From Nocardia arthritidis NBRC 100137 (GTDB lineage: Bacteria > Actinomycetota > Actinomycetes > Mycobacteriales > Mycobacteriaceae), in the NCBI RefSeq assembly GCF_001612765.1, contig NZ_BDBB01000045.1, positions 1 to 64,000 of the forward strand: DNA of 64,000 bases, given 5' to 3'. A model generated the notes under the pieces. That model searched no databases. It was not told the DNA's origin and was given only the letters and a program-made list of their open reading frames with translations. This document shows positions 8,146 to 17,942 of this stretch, piece by piece. Position 1 is the stretch's first letter; each line of letters opens with the position of its first letter. The position numbers were made by a program, and so were the translations under genes.

Positions 8146-10362
8146 ATGCTTGTTGGTCTCGCACGCCTGGCGATCCGGCGGCCGCGCTCCATCCTCTACG
8201 GCGCGCTGCTCATCGGAATCGTCTGCGTCGGACTGGGCTGGTCGGCGCCTGCCCATCTGAAGTCCGGTGGCTACATTCCGTCCGACACCGAGTCCGCCGA
8301 GGTCGCGGCGTTCCTCGGCCGCGAATTCCCCGGCGCAGCCCCGAATCTCATACTGCTGGTCACCGCGCCGGACGGGCTCGACAGCCCCGCGGCGCGGGCG
8401 GTCGGTGAGCGCCTGACCGCGGATCTGCGGGGCCAGGAGGAGATCGACGCGGTCCAGTCCTATTGGGAACTCCCCCCGGATCTGCGGCAGGGCCTGCGCG
8501 GCAGCGACGGCCGCGACGGTCTGGTCCTGGTCCATGTCACCGGCGACGACACCGACGCGCCCAAACGGTCGGGCGCGATCGCCGGCCGGGTGAGCGGCGA
8601 TTTCGACGGTGTCACCGTGCGGGCGGGCGGCCAGGCGGTGGCCTTCGACGAGATGAGCCATCGGATCGTCACCGACTTGCTGATCACCGAGGCGATCGCG
8701 ATACCGCTGACGGGGCTCGCCTTGATCCTGGTCTTCGGCAGCGTGACGGCCGCGCTGATCCCGCTGGCGGTCGGCGTGTTCAACATCTTCGCGACGCTGC
8801 CGATCCTGCGGTTGCTCACCGAGTTCGGCGACGTGTCGATCTTCGCGCTGAACATGATGAGCGCACTCGGCTTCGCGGTCGCGATCGACTCGAGCCTGTT
8901 CATGGTCAGCAGGTTCCGGGAGGAACTCGCCGCTGGACGCGACACCGCGGAGGCGGTGTCGCGCACAGCACGCACGGCGGGGCGCACCGTCCTGTTCTCC
9001 GGTGTGGTGATCGCGCTGTCGCTGTCGACGCTGCTGGTCTTCCCGCTGTATTTCCTCAGGTCGCTGGCGTACGCGGGGCTGGCCGTGCTGGGGGCGGCCG
9101 TGTTCACCACGCTGCTGTTGGTGCCCGCGGCGCTCGCGCTGCTCGGCCCCCGTGTCGACGCGTTCGACCTGCGAGCCCTCTCGCGGCGCCGATTCCACCG
9201 ACCGCAGCCCGAACCCGCCGAGGTGACCGAGACCCGGTGGTACCGCGCGGTGCGGCTGGTCATGCGCCATCCCGTCGTAGCCGCACTGGCCGTGATCGCG
9301 CTGCTGCTGGTGCTCGGGTCGCCGTTCCTGTCCATCCGGTTCGGCGCCGCCGACGACCGGGTCATCGCCGGGGCGTCCAGCCATGCGGTCGGCGACGCCT
9401 TGCGCACCGGCTTCCGGGAGAACGCGATGGCCGGCGTGCTCGTGGCCATGCCCGGCTACCGCGGCGGAGACCGCGAGATCGCCGCCTACGCAGAGCGTTT
9501 GTCGCGCGTGGAGAATGTCTCGACCGTGCTGTCCGCGGCGGGCGTCTATGCCGGCGGGCTGAAAGTCGCCTCCGCGCCGCCCGGCATGCGCGACGACGCG
9601 GGCACCTACCTGCGCGTGGGCACCCGCCTCGACCCGTACTCCCCCGCCGCGATCGATCAGCTCGCCCAGGTGCGCGCCGTCTCCCCGCCCAGTCACGCGA
9701 CGGTCGGGGGTGCGGCAGCCGAAAACGTCGACACGCTCGACGCGCTCGGGGCGAAACTCCCCTTGGCCGTCTTCATGATCGCGCTGTCGACCGTGGTGGT
9801 GCTGTTCTTCTTCACCGGCAGCGTGCTGCTGCCGATCAAAGCGCTACTGCTCAACACGCTTTCGCTGGCGGCGACCTTCGGCGCCATGGTCTGGATATTC
9901 CAGGAGGGGCACCTGTCGAACCTGCTCGGCTTCACCTCGACCGGCTATCTGGTGCCCACGATGCCGATCCTGATGTTCTGCATCGCCTTCGGCGTCTCGA
10001 TGGACTACGAGGTGTTCCTGTTGTCCCGGATTCGCGAGGAGTGGCTGTCGTCCGGTGACAACACCGGCGCCGTGGCGACCGGCGTCGCCCGCACCGCACG
10101 CATCTTCACCGCCGCCGCCTGCCTGATGGCGATCGCCTTCGCGGGCATGGTGACCTCGCACGTGTCGTTCATCCAGCTGTTCGGCCTCGGCCTGACCCTG
10201 GCCGTGCTCAGCGACGCGACGTTGATCCGCGGCGTGCTCGCCCCCGCCTTGATGCGCCTGCTCGGCGCCGCCAACTGGTGGGCGCCGCCGCGACTCGCCC
10301 ATTGGCACCGAAGGATCGAAATTCCCGAGACCAGTGCCGCTCTCGAACCAGTACCCAAATAG
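8146..10362 (+). CDS. MMPL-family RND transporter
   Basis: 738 residues, two repeated RND halves each with a large extracytoplasmic loop and a bundle of membrane helices; about 11-12 helices in all. The proton-relay helices are visible: AIDSSLFMVSRFREE in half one and SMDYEVFLLSRIREEW in half two. MMPL proteins of mycobacteria export complex lipids such as PDIM, so it is the likely exporter of the neighbouring synthase product. In half one the usual tyrosine after the relay aspartate is serine. It starts 54 bases after the regulator and ends 15 bases before the LLM reductase, consistent with one operon. Confidence 0.92.
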   Translation: MLVGLARLAIRRPRSILYGALLIGIVCVGLGWSAPAHLKSGGYIPSDTESAEVAAFLGREFPGAAPNLILLVTAPDGLDSPAARAVGERLTADLRGQEEIDAVQSYWELPPDLRQGLRGSDGRDGLVLVHVTGDDTDAPKRSGAIAGRVSGDFDGVTVRAGGQAVAFDEMSHRIVTDLLITEAIAIPLTGLALILVFGSVTAALIPLAVGVFNIFATLPILRLLTEFGDVSIFALNMMSALGFAVAIDSSLFMVSRFREELAAGRDTAEAVSRTARTAGRTVLFSGVVIALSLSTLLVFPLYFLRSLAYAGLAVLGAAVFTTLLLVPAALALLGPRVDAFDLRALSRRRFHRPQPEPAEVTETRWYRAVRLVMRHPVVAALAVIALLLVLGSPFLSIRFGAADDRVIAGASSHAVGDALRTGFRENAMAGVLVAMPGYRGGDREIAAYAERLSRVENVSTVLSAAGVYAGGLKVASAPPGMRDDAGTYLRVGTRLDPYSPAAIDQLAQVRAVSPPSHATVGGAAAENVDTLDALGAKLPLAVFMIALSTVVVLFFFTGSVLLPIKALLLNTLSLAATFGAMVWIFQEGHLSNLLGFTSTGYLVPTMPILMFCIAFGVSMDYEVFLLSRIREEWLSSGDNTGAVATGVARTARIFTAAACLMAIAFAGMVTSHVSFIQLFGLGLTLAVLSDATLIRGVLAPALMRLLGAANWWAPPRLAHWHRRIEIPETSAALEPVPK

Positions 10363-10377
10363 TGCGATAGGAACAAC

Positions 10378-11523
10378 ATGGCGAAATTCCGCACAGGTGT
10401 GATGGATTCCGGCGTCTACACCCGGTTCGCGCCCGACCTGCAATTTCGCGGCAGCCGCTCGGTGGCGATGGCGGGCGGAGCGGACTCGCTCTGGGTGACC
10501 GACCACCTGCCCTCGATCCTGCCCGCCTCGATCTGGAAACCGCGGCACGTCGGCATCACCCGGCTCGCACCGCATGCCGACGGGATCTACGAACCGTGGA
10601 CGGCGCTGGGCTATCTCGCCGCGCAGAACCGCTTGGCCCGCCTGCGGCTGGGTGTGGGCGTCACCGACGCGGGCCGGCGCAATCCCGCGGTGACCGCGCA
10701 GGCCGCGGCCACCCTGCACCAGTTGAGTCGCGGCCGGGCCATTCTCGGCATCGGCACCGGCATCCGGGACAACAACGAGCCCTACGGCGTGGACTGGACC
10801 GCCCCGGTCGGACGGTTCGAGGAGGCGCTGGCCACCATCAGGGCGTTGTGGGATTCCCACGGCACCCTGGTGACCAGGGACTCGCCGTATTTCCCGTTGC
10901 GGGACGCGGTCTTCGATGTGCCGCCCTACCGGGGCACCCGTCCGGAGATCTGGGTGGCCGCGGGAGGCCCGCGCATGCTGCGGGCCGCCGGTCGCTACGC
11001 CGACGTGTGGTTCCCGGGCTTCGCGCAGCGCCCGCACGAGTACCGGCACCGTCTCGAGCAGGTCCGCGCCGCGGCGTCCGACGCGGGCCGCGACCCGTCG
11101 TCGGTCGCGCCCGCTGCCGTGTTCAGCGTGCTCACCGCGGCCCGTCCCGGAGAGGTGGACGCTCTCGTCGAAAGTGTCGGCGCGCGGGCGCTGACCCTGT
11201 GCGCCCCCGGCGAGATGTGGACCAGGCACGGCGCCACCCACCCTCTGGGCGAGGACTTCACCGGCCTGCAGGACTACCTGCCGCAGACGCTCGACGAGCG
11301 CACCGTGCTGGACTACATCGAGAAGGTCCCGGCTTCGCTGGTGCGGGAATTCTGCCTGGCCGGTACGCCGGACGAGATCGTCGAGCAGCTCGCGGACTGG
11401 CGCGACCACGGTCTGCGCTACGCCGTGCTGATGAATCTCAGCGCCATTCATCCGCGTCTCACGCACGGGATGCTTTCCAACGCGCCACTGGTGGCGACGT
11501 TACGTAAATTGAAAAAGCTGTAA
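10378..11523 (+). CDS. LLM-class F420-type oxidoreductase, phthiodiolone ketoreductase-like
   Basis: 381 residues, luciferase-like TIM barrel. Many blocks resemble what I know of mycobacterial phthiodiolone ketoreductase: GADSLWVTDHL, LRLGVGVTDAGRRNPAVTAQ, YGVDWTAPVGRFEEALATIR, PPYRGTRPEIWVAAGGPRML and the C-terminal LRKLKKL. That enzyme uses coenzyme F420 to reduce the diketone-derived ketone of phthiocerol lipids. By analogy this protein probably reduces a ketone on the acyl product of the synthase that follows. It begins 15 bases after the MMPL gene with AGGAAC ahead of the ATG. The exact substrate is inferred, not shown. Confidence 0.85.
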   Translation: MAKFRTGVMDSGVYTRFAPDLQFRGSRSVAMAGGADSLWVTDHLPSILPASIWKPRHVGITRLAPHADGIYEPWTALGYLAAQNRLARLRLGVGVTDAGRRNPAVTAQAAATLHQLSRGRAILGIGTGIRDNNEPYGVDWTAPVGRFEEALATIRALWDSHGTLVTRDSPYFPLRDAVFDVPPYRGTRPEIWVAAGGPRMLRAAGRYADVWFPGFAQRPHEYRHRLEQVRAAASDAGRDPSSVAPAAVFSVLTAARPGEVDALVESVGARALTLCAPGEMWTRHGATHPLGEDFTGLQDYLPQTLDERTVLDYIEKVPASLVREFCLAGTPDEIVEQLADWRDHGLRYAVLMNLSAIHPRLTHGMLSNAPLVATLRKLKKL

Positions 11524-11652
11524 CGCAGAACAATTGACGCTCGAGCGGCCCGCGCAATAGCATGACCATTCGAGCGAAGAAGCTCATCAGATATTTGTGC
11601 TGCTGCGGTCGGGGGGCTCAGCATGGACCCGCATTTCAGGCCAGGAGAAATA

Positions 11653-14600
11653 ATGGTCGACATTGCAATAGTGGGTATCGGCTGCCGGTTTCCAGGCGGT
11701 GTATTCGACCCGAAGAGTTATTGGAATTTCCTGCTCGACAAAGGTGACGGGATCGTCGATATCCCACCGGATCGCTGGAGTATCGAAAAGTACTACGACC
11801 CGGATCCGGACGCGCCGGGGCGTATGTACACCCGGCGCGGCGGATTTCTCACCCAGCCGCTGTGGGATTTCGACGCCGACTTCTTCGGCATCGCCCAGAA
11901 GGAAGCCGCCATCCTCGACCCGCAGCAGCGGCTGCTTCTGGAGGTGACCTGGGAGGCGCTCGACGACGCGGGCATGGCGGGCCGGGTCTCCGGCCACCGG
12001 GTCGGTGTCTACGTGGGCGGCTTCATCCTCGACAACGTGCTCGGACGCAGCGGTCCGCTGGTCCGCTCGGCGATCACCAGCCACACCGCGATGAGCGCCT
12101 CGCATACCTTGCTGTCCAACCGCATCTCCTATCTGCTCGACCTGCACGGCCCGAGCCTGACCGTCGACACCGCATGCTCGTCGTCGCTGGTGGCCACGCA
12201 TCTCGCGGTGCAGGCGATCGCCAACGGCGAGTGCGAGATCGCGCTGGCCGGCGGTGCGAACGCGATGCTGCAGCCGGAGACGTTCATCTCGATGTGCAAA
12301 GGCCGGTTCCTCTCGGTCGACGGGCGCTGCAAGACCTTCGACGCCGCCGCCGACGGTTACGGCCGCGCCGAGGGCGCGGGCGCGGTGCTGCTCAAGCCGC
12401 TCGACGTGGCGCAGCGCGACAACGACCGCGTCTACGCCGTGATCCGCGCGACGGGCGTGAACCAGGACGGCCGCACCATGGCCATCCCGGTGCCGAATCC
12501 CGTTGCTCAGGAACAACTGGCCCGTCAGGTGCGCGACGACGCCGGTGTCGCCGCGCACGAGGTGAGCTACCTCGAGGCGCACGGCACCGGCACCGCGGTC
12601 GGCGACCCGCTCGAGATGTCGGCGCTGGGCGCGGTGTACGGCGCGGTGGACGGCCGCGCCGAGCCGGTGCCGGTCGGTTCGGTGAAGAACAACTTCGGGC
12701 ACACCGAGGCAGCCGCCGGGGTCGCGAGCCTGATCAAGGCCGCGCTCACCCTGCACCACCGCACGGTCGCGCCCCAATTCGACCTGACCACACCGAATCC
12801 GGAGATCAAGTTCGACGAGCTCCGACTACGGGTCCCGCTGCTCCCCGAACCGCTGCCCGCGCAGCCGGGCAAGGGCGTGGTCGCGGTCAACGGCTTCGGC
12901 TACGGCGGCACCAACGCCCACGTCATCCTCTCCGAAGCGCCGCCGCGGGCCGCGCGGGCCGACGACGAACGCCCGGTGCCGAAGGTACTGCCGATCTCCG
13001 GCCGCCACGAGACCGCCGTGCGCACGCTCGCGGGCAACCTCGCGCTCGCGCTCGACCATCATCCCGCCGACGCGGTCACCGCGGCCGCCTGGACCCGGCG
13101 CGCCCACCACCCCCTGCGGGTCGGCTTCGCCTACGACGACGCCGACGATCTGCGCACCCAGTTGCGTGCTTTCGCCGCGGGCGAGGGCCGGGCTCCGTCG
13201 CGGGTCATCGGTGACGGCGAGGTGGAGCCCGTCTTCGTCTTCAGCGGGATGGGCCCGCAGTGGTGGGGCATGGGGCGTGAGCTGCTCACCACCGACAGCA
13301 CGTTCGCGAAGGTGGCCAGGGAGATCGACCGTGAGTTCGTCTCGATCGCGGGCTGGTCGATCCTGGACGAGATGCTCGCCGACGAGGCCGACTCGCGGAT
13401 CGTGCGCACCGCGTTCGCGCAGCCTGCCAACTTCGTGCTGCAGGCCGCGCTGACCGCCGAACTGGCCGAGTACGGCGTGTATCCCGCGGTGGTGGTCGGG
13501 CACAGCGTCGGGGAGGTCACCGCCGCGTACGTCTCCGGCGCGCTGTCGCTGCGCGACGCGCTCACCGTCAGCTACCACCGCGCCCGGCTGCAGGCGACCA
13601 CCGCGGGCACCGGAGGCATGCTGGCTCTCGGCATGTCCGAACGCGAGGCACGGGAGTTGCTCGCCCGCACCGACAGCATCTCCATCGCCGCGGTGAACAG
13701 CCCCGGCGCGGTCACCCTCGCAGGCGACAGCCAGGACCTGGAACTGCTGCGCGACACCCTGTCGGCCACCGGCACGTTCGCGCGCAGCCTGCGGGTCGAG
13801 GTGCCCTACCACAGCCATCTGATGGACCCGATCCTCGACGACCTGCGCGGCGCGCTCGGCCAGCTCGCCCCGCGGGACGCGAAACTGACCACGTACTCCA
13901 CCGTGACCGCCGCCGAGATCGCGGGCACGGAATGGGACGCGGACTACTGGTGCCGCAACGTCCGGGAGCCGGTCCGGTTCGCCGACGCCATCGGCGCACT
14001 GGTCGACGCGGGCCACCGGGTCTTCCTCGAGGTCGGCCCACACCCGGTGCTCAGCGGCAACATCCGCGAGATGCTGATCCATCGCGGAGTGATCGGCGCC
14101 GCGGTGACCACGCTCTCGCGCGACCTGCGCGACCGCAACAACGTGCTGCGCGCTGTCGCGGATCTGTATGTCGCGGGCTCGCTGGACGGTTCGGCCGTAC
14201 CCGGACGGCCGGACTCGATCGTCGAGCACCTGGATCTGCCCGCCTACCCGTGGCAGCGCAAACGGGTGTGGCACGACGAGCCGGTCACCCTGCTGGATCG
14301 TCTCGGCACGCCGGAGGGCTACGCGCTGCTCGGTGACCCCACGACGGCGGCGAGCTCGGAATGGGAGGTGCAGCTGTCGGTGTCGCGGCTGCCCTGGCTG
14401 CGCGACCATGTCGTGGACGGGTATGTCGTGCTGCCCGGCGCGGCCTACCTCGATGCCGCGCTCAGCGCCGCCGTCGAGCGCACCGGCCGCACGAGCGTCG
14501 GCCTCGAATCGGTGGAATTCGTGGCGCCGCTGGTGATCGACGAGCACGACGTCCCGGTCCTGCGGGTGAGTGTCGAGGAATCGACCAAACGCTTCCGGAT

Positions 14601-17600
14601 CCACTCACGCTCGGCCACCGCCACCACCTGGACGCTCAACGCCCACGGCAGGCTCATCGAAGCCGACTTCGCCGCCGCCGTCGTGGACGTCGAGGCCCCT
14701 GAGCACGCCGCCGCGGTCGCGGGGGCGGATCTCTATCGCGGGCTGGCGGCTCGCGGGCTGGATTATGGGCCTGCCTTCCAGCGCATCGTCTCGGCCGTGG
14801 TCGGCGCGGACGCGGTGGTCGCCTCGCTCGCGCCGGTCGAGCGGGCGACACCGATCCGGCACCTGGCCCACCCGGCGGTGGTCGACGCCGCGCTGCAATG
14901 CGTCGCCGCGCTGGCCGCGGACTCGGATACCGACGTGGCGATCGTGCCCGCCGCCATCGCCGGGGTGCGCCTGCTCGGCGCGCTGCCGGAGCGGCCGCGG
15001 GTCGTGGTGACCCGCCGCGGAGCGGCCCCGCTGCGCGCCGACATCGCCGTCGTCGGCGAGCACGGCGAGGTGGCGATGCGGCTGCTGGGCGTCGAGTTCC
15101 GCCCGGTCAGCGCGGCTGTCGACGTCACCCACCAGTTGGAACGGGTGTTCTACCAGCCCATCTGGGAGATCGTCGAGGCACCGGCAAGTGAGCCTCCCGC
15201 CGAGGAGGCCGTGGTCGCCGTCTGCGTGGGCGCCGACGCGGCCGGCCGCGCGGCCGCACTGCTGGGCGACCGGACCGATGTCACCGTCGTGCTCGCCGAC
15301 GCGGACGCCGACGACAACGACGAGCGCCTGCGGCTGGCGTTGCGCTCACCCGACGGTGTGCCGATCGCCGAACGGATCCGGGTGGTCAATGTGTTCGGCA
15401 CGGCGCTCGACGGGGCGCGCAACGTCTACTGGCTCGCGCGCGTGGCGAATGCCATCGAGCATCTGCTCGCCGACGCGCCCCAGGTTCGTGTCCACAGCGT
15501 CGTGGTCACCGAGAACGCGCTGTGCACCCCCGCCGACACCGCCGTCCAGGTGTCGCACGGCGCGCTGGTGGGCGCGCGGCGCGCCCTGCTCAACGAACAG
15601 CCCGCCGCGGCGTGGCGGTTGGTCGACGCGGGAGCACAGGCCGCGGCGCCGCCGACCGATCTCGTTCTCGCCGAGGACGCGCTCGACGAGATCGGCGTGC
15701 GGGGAGACGACCACTGGGCGGTGCGGCTGGACCGGAATTTCGGCACCCACCTCGACGAGCGCGACCGCGCCGTCCCGCTGTCGGACCCGGAAGCCTCTTT
15801 CGTGGTGGAGATTCCGAAGTCCCGGTTGTTGTCCGATCTGGCGTTGCGCCGAGTCGACCGGGTCGCGCCCGGTCCGGGCGAGATCGAGGTCCGGATGGAG
15901 ACGGCCGGGCTCAACTACAAGGACGCGATGAAGGTCATCGGCGTGCTCACCGAAAAGGAGCTCGCGGGAACCTATTTCGGCACGACGGTCGGTATGGAGG
16001 GCTCCGGCGTTGTCGAGCGCGTCGGGCCCGGCGTCACCGACGTCGCGGTCGGCGACCGGATGATGGTGTGCGCCCGGGACATCTTGCGCAAGTACGTGAC
16101 CATGTCCGTCGACGCGGGCGCGACGCTACCGCACCAGCTGCTGCCCGGAGAGGACTACGACCCGCTCACCTGCGGATCCGGATTGCCTTTCCTCACCGCC
16201 GAATTCGGGCTGCGGACACTGGCGCGCCTGCGGCCGGATGAGACGGTGCTCGTGCACGGCGCGGCGGGCGGCATGGGCATGGCCGCGGTGCAGGTCGCGC
16301 TGGACATCGGAGCGACGGTGATCGCGACGGCGGGCACGCCCGAGCGGCGCGCGCAGGTGCGCCTGCTCGGCGCGCAGCACGTACTGAACTCGCGATCGGC
16401 CGACTTCGTCGACGAGATCGCCGATCTGACCGGCGGGCGCGGCGTCGACGTCGTCTACAGTTCGGCTCCCGGCGAGATCCTGCGGCAGAACTTCCGGGTC
16501 GCGGCGGAATTCGGTCGTGTGGTCGATATCGGCAAGGCCGACATCTACACCGGCGGCGTCATCGATCTCGGCCCCTTCGACCGCAACCTCACCTTCTTCT
16601 CCGTCGACATGGACCGCGCCCTCGCCCACGACCCGGAACTGCTGCGCATGCCGATGCGGGCGAGCCATGCGGCACTGCGCTCGGGCACATACCAGTACCT
16701 CCCCTACACGGCTTATCCGGTGTCGGAGCTGGCCGCGGCTTTCGAGTCCGTCGCACGCTCCGACCAGATCGGCCGGGTTGTGCTGGACCTGCGCGAAGAA
16801 CAGCCGATGGTGCGCCCCGAGCTCGCCCACCCGCGCATCGACCCGGACGGCTGCTATCTGGTGACCGGCGGCTTCGGTGGCTTCGGCCTGGCCACCGCTC
16901 GCTGGCTGGTCGCCGAGGGCGCACGGAAACTCGTGCTGGCCGGCCGCAGCGGCGCGTCCACGCCACAGGCCGAGGACCAGGTCGCGGCGTTCACAGCGGC
17001 CGGCGTGGCGGTGATCGAGGAACGAGTGGACATCGCCGACTACGCCGCCACGGCAGCGCTGGTGGACCGTATCCGGTCGGTCGCACCGCTGCGCGGGATC
17101 TTCCACGCCGCGGGGGTGGTGAACAACTTGCCCATCCCGCAGATCACGCCTGAGTCGCTCGACGAGCTGTTCGCCAAAGTGCGTGGCGCCCAGCATCTGG
17201 ACCGGGCGGTCGAGGCCGCGGGGATCGAACTGGACATGTTCGTGCTGTACTCCTCGATCAGCGCGTTGGGCTGCATCACCCCGCAGGTCGGCTATGCCGC
17301 CGCCAACGCCGCCTTGGACGCGCTCGCGGCCGACCGGCGTGCCCGCGGCGCGGCGGCGCTGGCGGTGAACTGGGGGTTCATGAGCGGTGGCGGCATGGCC
17401 GACAAGACCGAGGCACTGGCGGACTACGTGAAGTCGATCGGTTTCCTGCCCATCGACATGGACCGCGCCACCGCCCTACTGCGCGAATGCCTGGCACTCG
17501 ACAGCGCTCAGGTCGCGGTGGCCGATATCGACTGGACGGTGTGGTCGCGGGTGGCGCGGCCGTCCACCGACACCCGGCGCTTCGGCCAGTTGCTCGCCGA

Positions 17601-17931
17601 CATCGGCGTCGGCGGCGAGGCAGGCGGCACCCTGCGTGCCGAGATCCTCACGCTGCCCACCGAACAGCGCGCCGACTTCGTCGCCCAGCGCCTAGCCGAT
17701 CAACTCGCGGTGGTGCTCGGCGTGGACTCCGACGCCATCAACATCGATGAGCCGGTCACCGACCTCGGCATGGACTCGCTCATGGCGATGGAATTCGGGG
17801 CCCGCACCGAGAAGGAGCTCGACGTCAAGATCTCCGCACTCGAACTCAGCCGGGGCCTGTCCCTGCGCGGCATCGGCGCCAAGGTGGTCAGCCAGTTCGC
17901 CGAGCCCGCCGACGCGCAGGCCGCGGCATGA
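11653..17931 (+). CDS. Iterative fully reducing type I polyketide synthase (KS-AT-DH-ER-KR-ACP), Mas-like
   Basis: 2092 residues. Visible in order: KS with VDTACSSSL (Cys175), EAHGTGT and KNNFGHTEAAAG; AT with GHSVGEV (Ser618); DH with HVVDGYVVLP (His919) and VDAALQ; ER with VLVHGAAGGMGMAA near 1532; KR with VTGGFGGFG near 1737 and the Ser/Tyr/Asn region YSSISALGCITPQVGYAAAN; ACP with LGMDSLMAM (Ser2042). All catalytic centres look intact, and there is no thioesterase or loading module. Length and order match mycocerosic acid synthase. At the AT position that usually reads HAFH (malonyl) or YASH (methylmalonyl) it reads VPYH, so extender choice is open. The start is the ATG after AGGAG at 5 bases; an earlier in-frame ATG at 11623 lacks one. 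Its stop overlaps an ATG leading into the AvrD-like gene. Confidence 0.95.
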   Translation: MVDIAIVGIGCRFPGGVFDPKSYWNFLLDKGDGIVDIPPDRWSIEKYYDPDPDAPGRMYTRRGGFLTQPLWDFDADFFGIAQKEAAILDPQQRLLLEVTWEALDDAGMAGRVSGHRVGVYVGGFILDNVLGRSGPLVRSAITSHTAMSASHTLLSNRISYLLDLHGPSLTVDTACSSSLVATHLAVQAIANGECEIALAGGANAMLQPETFISMCKGRFLSVDGRCKTFDAAADGYGRAEGAGAVLLKPLDVAQRDNDRVYAVIRATGVNQDGRTMAIPVPNPVAQEQLARQVRDDAGVAAHEVSYLEAHGTGTAVGDPLEMSALGAVYGAVDGRAEPVPVGSVKNNFGHTEAAAGVASLIKAALTLHHRTVAPQFDLTTPNPEIKFDELRLRVPLLPEPLPAQPGKGVVAVNGFGYGGTNAHVILSEAPPRAARADDERPVPKVLPISGRHETAVRTLAGNLALALDHHPADAVTAAAWTRRAHHPLRVGFAYDDADDLRTQLRAFAAGEGRAPSRVIGDGEVEPVFVFSGMGPQWWGMGRELLTTDSTFAKVAREIDREFVSIAGWSILDEMLADEADSRIVRTAFAQPANFVLQAALTAELAEYGVYPAVVVGHSVGEVTAAYVSGALSLRDALTVSYHRARLQATTAGTGGMLALGMSEREARELLARTDSISIAAVNSPGAVTLAGDSQDLELLRDTLSATGTFARSLRVEVPYHSHLMDPILDDLRGALGQLAPRDAKLTTYSTVTAAEIAGTEWDADYWCRNVREPVRFADAIGALVDAGHRVFLEVGPHPVLSGNIREMLIHRGVIGAAVTTLSRDLRDRNNVLRAVADLYVAGSLDGSAVPGRPDSIVEHLDLPAYPWQRKRVWHDEPVTLLDRLGTPEGYALLGDPTTAASSEWEVQLSVSRLPWLRDHVVDGYVVLPGAAYLDAALSAAVERTGRTSVGLESVEFVAPLVIDEHDVPVLRVSVEESTKRFRIHSRSATATTWTLNAHGRLIEADFAAAVVDVEAPEHAAAVAGADLYRGLAARGLDYGPAFQRIVSAVVGADAVVASLAPVERATPIRHLAHPAVVDAALQCVAALAADSDTDVAIVPAAIAGVRLLGALPERPRVVVTRRGAAPLRADIAVVGEHGEVAMRLLGVEFRPVSAAVDVTHQLERVFYQPIWEIVEAPASEPPAEEAVVAVCVGADAAGRAAALLGDRTDVTVVLADADADDNDERLRLALRSPDGVPIAERIRVVNVFGTALDGARNVYWLARVANAIEHLLADAPQVRVHSVVVTENALCTPADTAVQVSHGALVGARRALLNEQPAAAWRLVDAGAQAAAPPTDLVLAEDALDEIGVRGDDHWAVRLDRNFGTHLDERDRAVPLSDPEASFVVEIPKSRLLSDLALRRVDRVAPGPGEIEVRMETAGLNYKDAMKVIGVLTEKELAGTYFGTTVGMEGSGVVERVGPGVTDVAVGDRMMVCARDILRKYVTMSVDAGATLPHQLLPGEDYDPLTCGSGLPFLTAEFGLRTLARLRPDETVLVHGAAGGMGMAAVQVALDIGATVIATAGTPERRAQVRLLGAQHVLNSRSADFVDEIADLTGGRGVDVVYSSAPGEILRQNFRVAAEFGRVVDIGKADIYTGGVIDLGPFDRNLTFFSVDMDRALAHDPELLRMPMRASHAALRSGTYQYLPYTAYPVSELAAAFESVARSDQIGRVVLDLREEQPMVRPELAHPRIDPDGCYLVTGGFGGFGLATARWLVAEGARKLVLAGRSGASTPQAEDQVAAFTAAGVAVIEERVDIADYAATAALVDRIRSVAPLRGIFHAAGVVNNLPIPQITPESLDELFAKVRGAQHLDRAVEAAGIELDMFVLYSSISALGCITPQVGYAAANAALDALAADRRARGAAALAVNWGFMSGGGMADKTEALADYVKSIGFLPIDMDRATALLRECLALDSAQVAVADIDWTVWSRVARPSTDTRRFGQLLADIGVGGEAGGTLRAEILTLPTEQRADFVAQRLADQLAVVLGVDSDAINIDEPVTDLGMDSLMAMEFGARTEKELDVKISALELSRGLSLRGIGAKVVSQFAEPADAQAAA

Positions 17932-17942
17932 AAGGAACCGAC

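Noticed and set aside
7822..9696. A 624-codon minus-strand frame opposite the StrR-like and MMPL genes
   Set aside because: It is the shadow of two well-supported genes, rich in arginine, histidine and glutamine, with no domain.
8463..10058. A 531-codon plus-strand frame inside the MMPL gene
   Set aside because: Out-of-frame shadow made of glycine, arginine and proline; the MMPL frame explains the region.
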